DNA of 19,107 nt, taken from NCBI GenBank assembly GCA_002686195.1, contig NZAS01000166.1:1-19107 (forward strand), given 5' to 3'. Source of the DNA: Candidatus Pacearchaeota archaeon (GTDB taxonomy: Archaea > Nanoarchaeota > Nanoarchaeia > Pacearchaeales > GW2011-AR1). A program made the position numbers and the translations under genes. Every line of letters starts with the position of its first letter. Within the stretch, counting starts at the first letter, position 1. Positions 15,401-19,107 of this stretch are shown in pieces. The notes under the pieces were generated by a model. The model had not been told where the DNA came from, did not search any database, and saw only the letters and a program-made list of their open reading frames with translations.

Positions 15401-15851
15401 TCAAAATAAAGCTATAATGCAAAGAAGGCATAAAGAAGAAAGAAGAGAGAAGAAAACAGAACAGAATAAAAGAGATATAAAACTTAGCAGAGATCAAATA
15501 ATGCCTGTCAAAGTATTGTTTGATAAGGCAGAAATTCCTATTCCAGATGAAATAAACGAAGTAGATACTGTGGGAGATTTGTTAAAGTTTTTAAATATAC
15601 ATAAGAATCTGCTTAGGTCTAATGGTATAACGAAGAAAGACATTAATAAAGCTCATGGAGAAATTGCAAGGCTAAGACTTGCTGAGATTATAGAGTCTTT
15701 TGGCCTTAGGAAGTTTGGTATGGAAAAAGCAATTCCCCTTTATGGTCTGTTGATTAATTGCAATTTAAACAAAGAAGCAGAAGAATTATTTAACATGATT
15801 GAAAATATATCTAACAATGAAAATCTATTATTAAGAGGGGATAGTTTATGA
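12420..15851 (+). CDS. large 1143-aa protein with phage EIQSD-type segment
   Basis: The largest gene here. Residues 1-700 are mostly helical and charged with no motif I recognise. Around 711-732, SAWALISFPEDKLLIEQIQSD resembles the EEIQSD signature of a domain found in phage polyvalent and structural proteins. A later segment (YPYLIIINAMKTALKMEQEF, about 903-922) may be the helical part of the same domain. A very basic stretch (RRHKEERREKKTEQNKRDIK) lies near 1002-1021. No transmembrane segment is obvious. The size and the company of tagged proteins point to a structural or injected virion protein, but this is inference. The ribosome site is weak (AAGAG). Its TGA overlaps the next ATG by four bases. 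Confidence 0.85.
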   Translation: MYKGSRINKFFKLFKIANNSLESKFVEYMLSNSFPDFRKEEDEEEESLTTDSMKLLFQKILDEVDVSSLNHIGAIIFWILNERITPEEQSDYAAKLFAKLVDADYYGDKFLLALRHLSSGRHGGNSQAVLDSIISHGVFRDTLDRKTKGGLSHDNYRIYSSRELWPYLISKYIMSIGTAMDSVIASDSVGWEESGSLIRSIEELDRLGVNLKDSVFNGIKNKFSAIVDKFEDRSYMYQRAEMTESMLDAFDSLLDEDISLRLNKIYAKSERMSPSGTRGMEQYVQEVKKAIGRNDLSELYSPPLDIGTNLPENLQRNIVHSVLSNISEVDDIDFLKGKIIEPFFKEKLNQKHPDLLNHITELMIAKMPSYFLGINYWYSAPEELSNLFDPATSNVFDKSKIDEYKNKALKSLFIVSTNDFIVLMNKAEGNEEGVELNFAGKAGSMASWETLRSIFNEVISEKESLDKITPSNLISLFKNLQDKKLDESDFRKGVDDFSGMTANLFNIILEKLDPSACEEFSDAFYNVEPEELKTELIKRFGEKIENNINEFYKCYMKINYKINRYLDRRVPERLQRKSLQAVIDAKDSVTYFDHFYTNYDMHPSYRYALIPEPFRYSLKRLEKINDIVEAKEIHSKSINDIDVESFSDSKIKYSGYQDQQRASELMENNVSRYDLTQDNTDPTPIMYDINKELVSAADFMMHTNLGSSGFTSAWALISFPEDKLLIEQIQSDYPVVLDRTFNRMPPSKKSYRSISYKSNTGSRFELKYRDDGGAYIKLQAMAKDEQGEDLGLGFDVTQLQEGVSELEADEVELEIMSPEVFSDYTDKAKKFEEISSNYRSTEEEQQNAYKEASNIYRSRAKEIRSRLDNLGLIPSSLYGLQEKYPETEVMDAKKHIDVISQNYPYLIIINAMKTALKMEQEFIYLLKSGGSSIQNKKKRKKIYSDLPNSLGATNDKILEMNVFKIPATSENIAKVKAMMPIKKAHGYSYSLLPSQNKAIMQRRHKEERREKKTEQNKRDIKLSRDQIMPVKVLFDKAEIPIPDEINEVDTVGDLLKFLNIHKNLLRSNGITKKDINKAHGEIARLRLAEIIESFGLRKFGMEKAIPLYGLLINCNLNKEAEELFNMIENISNNENLLLRGDSL

Positions 15852-16987
15852 TCACAAAAGTAGCTCAACCGCCGTATTGGCCAAAGGTTCTACAGGGATT
15901 GAGAAAGATCACAAATCTTCCTCCGAATGTAAGAGAGATTATAAATGCCCCACAGAGACTTGTCTTTCATCAGGCAACCCCTGCTGGTGCAAATCCTATG
16001 GCAAAAGCCTTTGTCTCAACAGAAGATTCAGATGATGATGGTAACCTTGATACTGTAAATATGGTTGTTACAAATATGGAGAAAGAAATTCCACCTGATT
16101 TATTGTCTCAAATAAATCAGTTAACAGAAACAGATCCTGCTTTTCAGGAGATTGTATCTAACATTGCAAAAACATTGGTTCATGAATTAGCCCATATAGA
16201 TGATTATGATTCAGAGCATGGGTTTCCCGGTGGAGAGACGATAGCAGAATCGAAAGAAAAGTCTTTCAATCCTATCTTTGCAAGTTCTACTACTAATAAA
16301 AATAATGATAATGATAATATTGTCAAACACAATTCTAAAGGAGAATTAAAAATGAAACAAGATTTAGTAAAGCTGGCTAATCATCTAGACAACATTGGCC
16401 ATAGAGATTTAGCCGACCGGCTAGATTTAGTTTTAAAGCAGGCAGGTCTAAGTGACTTGATGCAAGGCGGATTAGAGTGGGTTGACGAGAAGATAGTCAG
16501 GAATGAAGGGGCAGGCAAATATGCACAGATGAAATCCGAAATAAAAAGCATGTGGTGGCGGCGTTGCACAGAGGCACAAGGGCAGAGTGGCGCTCAACAA
16601 GGTTCTCCTTTTGGGTTAAGAGCAGACGACTGCAGCCCTCTTAATGCGAACCATGTGAAATCTATGGATGGGAACATGAGAGAAGAATGGTGGTCTGCGC
16701 GTAACGTCCCAGAAATCTGGGATGCAGCTAAGGCTGAAGGCTGGGTTGATGATGGGTTTATGGAAGCTTTGGAAGATAGACAGAGCTGGGATCCTATGTA
16801 TGGTACAGGAACATTTCCAGAGCAAGAAGAACCTGTTTCATCTCCAGGAGCAGAAGGTGAAGCGTGGGATGAAGCAGATGATTTTATTACAGCTACAATG
16901 AGTTCCACAGAGAAGATTAATAAGTTAGCAGAGTTAATGGCTGGTGAATTTAACTCCGGAGTCCCAGGGTCTTTTTACAGAAGATAA
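15848..16987 (+). CDS. HExxH metallopeptidase fused to a tagged modular protein, 379 aa
   Basis: Residues of about 1-140 look like a zinc metallopeptidase: TLVHELAHIDDYDSEHG contains HELAH at 112-116, with Glu130 or Glu134 in GGETIAE as a possible third ligand. A DSDDDGNLD loop (60-68) fits the DxDxDG calcium-binding pattern of EF-hand-like loops. A low-complexity Asn/Asp stretch (146-160) joins it to residues 169-379, which begin with the shared N-terminal two-helix motif and end with the shared GEFNSGV...RR tail. An AAAGGAG ribosome site and ATG lie inside the gene at 16337-16354. It therefore appears to be a fusion of two genes or a gene with two starts. The frame opens in an ATGA overlap with the 1143-aa gene. 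Peptidase activity is inferred from the motif only. Confidence 0.8.
   Translation: MITKVAQPPYWPKVLQGLRKITNLPPNVREIINAPQRLVFHQATPAGANPMAKAFVSTEDSDDDGNLDTVNMVVTNMEKEIPPDLLSQINQLTETDPAFQEIVSNIAKTLVHELAHIDDYDSEHGFPGGETIAESKEKSFNPIFASSTTNKNNDNDNIVKHNSKGELKMKQDLVKLANHLDNIGHRDLADRLDLVLKQAGLSDLMQGGLEWVDEKIVRNEGAGKYAQMKSEIKSMWWRRCTEAQGQSGAQQGSPFGLRADDCSPLNANHVKSMDGNMREEWWSARNVPEIWDAAKAEGWVDDGFMEALEDRQSWDPMYGTGTFPEQEEPVSSPGAEGEAWDEADDFITATMSSTEKINKLAELMAGEFNSGVPGSFYRR
16352..16987 (+). CDS. internal-start product: tagged modular protein, 211 aa
   Basis: An in-frame internal start lies inside the preceding ORF. ATG 16352 follows AAAGGAG (16337-16343) by eight bases, and the sequence AATTAAAAATGAAACAAG is nearly the same as that around the start at 17006. 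The product begins with the motif LVKLANHLDNIGHRDLADR then LDLVLKQAG. It has a Trp-rich middle (SEIKSMWWRRC; REEWWSARN; PEIWDAAKAEGW) and ends INKLAELMAGEFNSGV...YRR. It is probably translated as a separate protein as well as, or instead of, the fusion. Function unknown; its ends match those of the neighbouring genes, which suggests a shared location or sorting role. Confidence 0.55.
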   Translation: MKQDLVKLANHLDNIGHRDLADRLDLVLKQAGLSDLMQGGLEWVDEKIVRNEGAGKYAQMKSEIKSMWWRRCTEAQGQSGAQQGSPFGLRADDCSPLNANHVKSMDGNMREEWWSARNVPEIWDAAKAEGWVDDGFMEALEDRQSWDPMYGTGTFPEQEEPVSSPGAEGEAWDEADDFITATMSSTEKINKLAELMAGEFNSGVPGSFYRR

Positions 16988-17005
16988 TTTTATAAGGAAT
17001 TAAAA

Positions 17006-18268
17006 ATGAAACAAGCATCACAGATTGAGTTAATTAAACTTGCTAACGAATTAGACAAAGCGGGTCATTCTTCTTTGGCTAATAGAATTGATCGTATATT
17101 AAAATTGGCCCAAGCAGGGGGCGGTACCCCGATTGAAGATGACGGGTTAGACGAATACGCTGCTTTTCCTGCCGATTCTTATACTGAAGAAGAAAAGGTG
17201 AAAGAAGAAGAAGGCGAGCCGCCAGCAAGAGACCCTATGCAGCCGCCACCAAGTGCGACTCCAGCAGCAACTGAACCAGCCGCAGGAACACCAACTGAAC
17301 CAGCCGCAGGAACACCAACTGAACCAGCCGCAGCAGCAGCAGCGGAACCAGCAGCAGAAACACCAGCTGAACCAGCAGCAGAAACACCAGCGGCGTCTGA
17401 TATGCCAGCAGATACATATGGAAACTCTTTAGAAGAATACAATGGTCAATATGGCTATACGATTAAAGGTTATGGAGGACGACACTGGAGGATTGAAGGT
17501 CCAAAGAAGGTTGTTATGATCAATCCTAAATCTGGAAGAGAAAGCATTTGGACTCCAAAATCTACCGAAAAAAAGGCTAAGTCCCAATGGAGTAAGAATA
17601 AAGAGAAGGCTCCTATAAATTGGGATAAGATGATTGAAAATCTTAATGACTTTAAGAATAGGCAGGCTGCCTCTGGAGAAGTTGGATCTATAGTTCAGAG
17701 CGATAATCAGATGGAAACTGAAACTGATGAAACTGCCGCAGCATTTGGGCAGGCCACAAATCCAGAAACTCAACAACAAATTGCTGATGCAACCCAAACA
17801 GCTAGAGAGAATATTGAGCAGCAACAAGCTGAAGAAGCAGCGGCTTCTCCTGGAGCAGCAACCGGAGAAGAATTGGTAGCAGCACTTCGGCGGTCAGAGG
17901 GCGGAGACAAAGCGCTTCAAAAGGCCAGAACACATGTCGGAAGACAGCTTCGTTATAAGACAACAAAGTCTATGGGAGGTTTAACAAATCCGGTGATGAG
18001 GCCAGAAAGACAGCTGCGATTAGCTCAGGAAGCTTTGCAAGAATTCGTTGAGTCTAAATGGACAGAGACCGCTCAACAACAGCAGGCTTATCAAATGTTG
18101 TTATCTCAAATAGAAAACAATATGAGAACCGAGACTGCTCAGCCGCAGAACGAAGCGTATGACGATCTTTTTGCAGAGTCAAGTGAAAGGTTTGATAACA
18201 TAAATAAAGTATCTGATTTATTAGGAAGAGAATTCAGCATTGGAGTCACTCCACTTGTCAGGAGATAA
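17006..18268 (+). CDS. tagged modular protein with Pro/Ala repeat linker, 420 aa
   Basis: Residues 1-36 carry the shared motif (LIKLANELDKAGHSSLANR, then IDRILKLAQ). An acidic linker follows, then five 8-residue repeats of TEPAAGTP type (89-128), likely an extended flexible spacer. A possible small beta domain comes next (YGYTIKGYGGRHWRIEGPKK, about 149-168). A long Gln/Glu-rich helical region follows (about 240-400). The C-terminus reads RFDNINKVSDLLGREFSIGV and ends in RR, matching the C-terminus of the preceding gene. AAGGA at 16994-16998 supports the start. No catalytic motif or known family is recognised. The next gene follows after one base. Confidence 0.85.
   Translation: MKQASQIELIKLANELDKAGHSSLANRIDRILKLAQAGGGTPIEDDGLDEYAAFPADSYTEEEKVKEEEGEPPARDPMQPPPSATPAATEPAAGTPTEPAAGTPTEPAAAAAAEPAAETPAEPAAETPAASDMPADTYGNSLEEYNGQYGYTIKGYGGRHWRIEGPKKVVMINPKSGRESIWTPKSTEKKAKSQWSKNKEKAPINWDKMIENLNDFKNRQAASGEVGSIVQSDNQMETETDETAAAFGQATNPETQQQIADATQTARENIEQQQAEEAAASPGAATGEELVAALRRSEGGDKALQKARTHVGRQLRYKTTKSMGGLTNPVMRPERQLRLAQEALQEFVESKWTETAQQQQAYQMLLSQIENNMRTETAQPQNEAYDDLFAESSERFDNINKVSDLLGREFSIGVTPLVRR
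17270..17389 (+). repeat. 24-bp tandem repeat, five copies
   Basis: Five in-frame 24-base units encode TEPAAGTP, TEPAAGTP, TEPAAAAA, AEPAAETP and AEPAAETP. The first two units (17270-17293 and 17294-17317) are identical. The repeat forms a Pro/Ala/Glu linker inside the gene at 17006 and may vary in copy number between related genomes. Confidence 0.9.
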
Positions 18269-18269
18269 A

Positions 18270-19107
18270 ATGAACAACGAACAAACTCAAGAATTAGTTA
18301 AACTAGCCAATGATTTGGATAGAATTGGTCGCAAAGATCTAGCAGATCGAGTTGATAATATACTAAAAGAAGCTCGAACCCCGGGTATCGTTAAGGCTTT
18401 AAGAATCCTTCTTGCAGAACACTTAGATAGTAAAGGCATTGAACACAGCCTAGATAGAGAATCTGATAGATGGGGCCGTGATCTGCAGTCTGCCTGGGAA
18501 AGCTGGACGGCAAACATAGGAAGGCCAGACATAGGAACAGATTGGCGAGGAAAGGCAAAAGAGTATGGTTACACGCCCGACGTGCAAGGAATGTGGAGTT
18601 TTATCGGAGACTATAAAGGCGAGGGATATGTCGGCAGAGGAGGTCTTAGTGAAGAGGGGATAGAGAAGGCTGTTCCTAAGCATTACTATGATTCATACAT
18701 GAGGGCTGCCGAGCCACAGAGAGCGGCTATAAGAGCAGACGATAATTGGTGGACAACAATTCAGGAATTTGCGCAAGCTAATAACAAGACTTTGCCTGGA
18801 ACAGAGGGCGCAGCACCTGCTACTACACCTCCATCTAGACTTCCGCAGGTAGACGTTCCTGGCATTGAAGACTTTTCTGCTGGACAAGAGCTTATTAGTC
18901 AGGTATCTGGGGCGGGAACATCAGAAACAGCTGAAGCTTCTCCCGGTAATGAAGCTGCTACTTTACGCCCAGGACAACAGCGTCGTCAGCAGCGCCGTCA
19001 GAACAGGGAAAATGAACGAGCATTAGAAGAGGCTGAAGAGGCAGTAAATATGACTCGTGAAGGCGCTAGGTATAACAACATTAAGAAAACAGCAAGCAGT
19101 ATTTCTG
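18270..19107 (+). CDS. tagged modular protein, 3' end outside the window
   Basis: The frame starts at ATG 18270, with GGAG at 18261-18264 five bases upstream. It stays open for 279 codons to the window edge. Residues of about 8-36 carry the shared motif (LVKLANDLDRIGRKDLADR, then VDNILKEA). The following region has Trp-rich segments (RWGRDLQSAWESWTANIG near 65-82; IRADDNWWTTIQEF near 153-166), then a Pro/Ala/Thr-rich linker and a basic Arg/Gln stretch (RPGQQRRQQRRQNRENER). The last visible residues, RYNNIKKTASSIS, align with RFDNINKVSDLL of the previous gene, so the stop is probably only about 12-20 codons beyond the edge. Function unknown. Confidence 0.8.
   Translation, partial: MNNEQTQELVKLANDLDRIGRKDLADRVDNILKEARTPGIVKALRILLAEHLDSKGIEHSLDRESDRWGRDLQSAWESWTANIGRPDIGTDWRGKAKEYGYTPDVQGMWSFIGDYKGEGYVGRGGLSEEGIEKAVPKHYYDSYMRAAEPQRAAIRADDNWWTTIQEFAQANNKTLPGTEGAAPATTPPSRLPQVDVPGIEDFSAGQELISQVSGAGTSETAEASPGNEAATLRPGQQRRQQRRQNRENERALEEAEEAVNMTREGARYNNIKKTASSIS

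Noticed and set aside
15711..15830. Copy of the two-helix tag at the C-terminus of the 1143-aa protein (CNLNKEAEELFNMIENI)
   Set aside because: Only a loose resemblance to helical patterns; it lacks the KLA, LD and R-D positions of the tag.
17429..17827. Minus-strand frame of 132 codons opposite the gene at 17006
   Set aside because: No ribosome site or recognisable motif; the plus-strand gene has shared ends with its neighbours and a good start.
1..19107. CRISPR array or insertion sequence
   Set aside because: No spaced direct repeats of array type and no transposase were found; the only tandem repeat is the in-gene 24-bp unit.

Overview
The window looks like part of a large, AT-rich tailed-phage genome, probably a jumbo-type dsDNA phage. 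The reasons are densely packed and often overlapping genes, a lone tRNA-Leu, a stand-alone FEN-type 5'-3' exonuclease, a phage-style Gp88-like Cys protein, a chaperonin, a eukaryote-type glutamine synthetase and many small unknown genes. No terminase, capsid, portal or polymerase gene is present, so the phage assignment is an inference, and a plasmid or other large mobile element is not strictly excluded. The host cannot be told; Shine-Dalgarno sites are clear and the promoters resemble sigma-70 types.

Layout. 1-1390: tRNA-Leu(UAA), then a run of five small unknown genes closed by a strong intrinsic terminator. 1397-6178: a mostly co-directional block with a Gp88-like Cys protein, a FEN exonuclease (best start TTG at 2118), a type II glutamine synthetase, an unknown protein, a SpoU/TrmH-type 2'-O-methyltransferase, a HEAT-like protein and a 51-aa protein. 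6182-7657: the only minus-strand gene, a 491-aa protein with hydrophobic segments. 7752-11955: a small coiled-coil-like protein, a metallophosphoesterase, a GroEL-type chaperonin without GroES, three unknown proteins and a second terminator. 11998-19107: a 136-aa unknown, a 1143-aa protein with a phage EIQSD-type segment, an HExxH metallopeptidase fused in frame to a second module, and two further modular proteins, the last cut by the window edge.

The most unusual feature is a family of otherwise dissimilar proteins sharing a roughly 30-residue N-terminal two-helix motif (LxKLAxxLD, then GH, then LADRxDxIL). It starts at 16352, 17006 and 18270, and a more diverged copy begins the isolated minus-strand gene at 7657. 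At least two of these also share a C-terminal motif (INK, then EF, then GV, ending RR), and the truncated one appears to be entering it at the window edge. Conserved ends around unrelated middles suggest a sorting or packaging tag, for example for the virion. This is a hypothesis from sequence alone.

Three intergenic regions (before 3020, 5200 and 10467) share a promoter-like arrangement: a T-run leading into a -35-like TTGGCC, TTGCAT or TTACAT, then TAGGTA or TAGGTT 17-19 bases later. It may coordinate expression of the glutamine synthetase, HEAT-like and post-GroEL genes.
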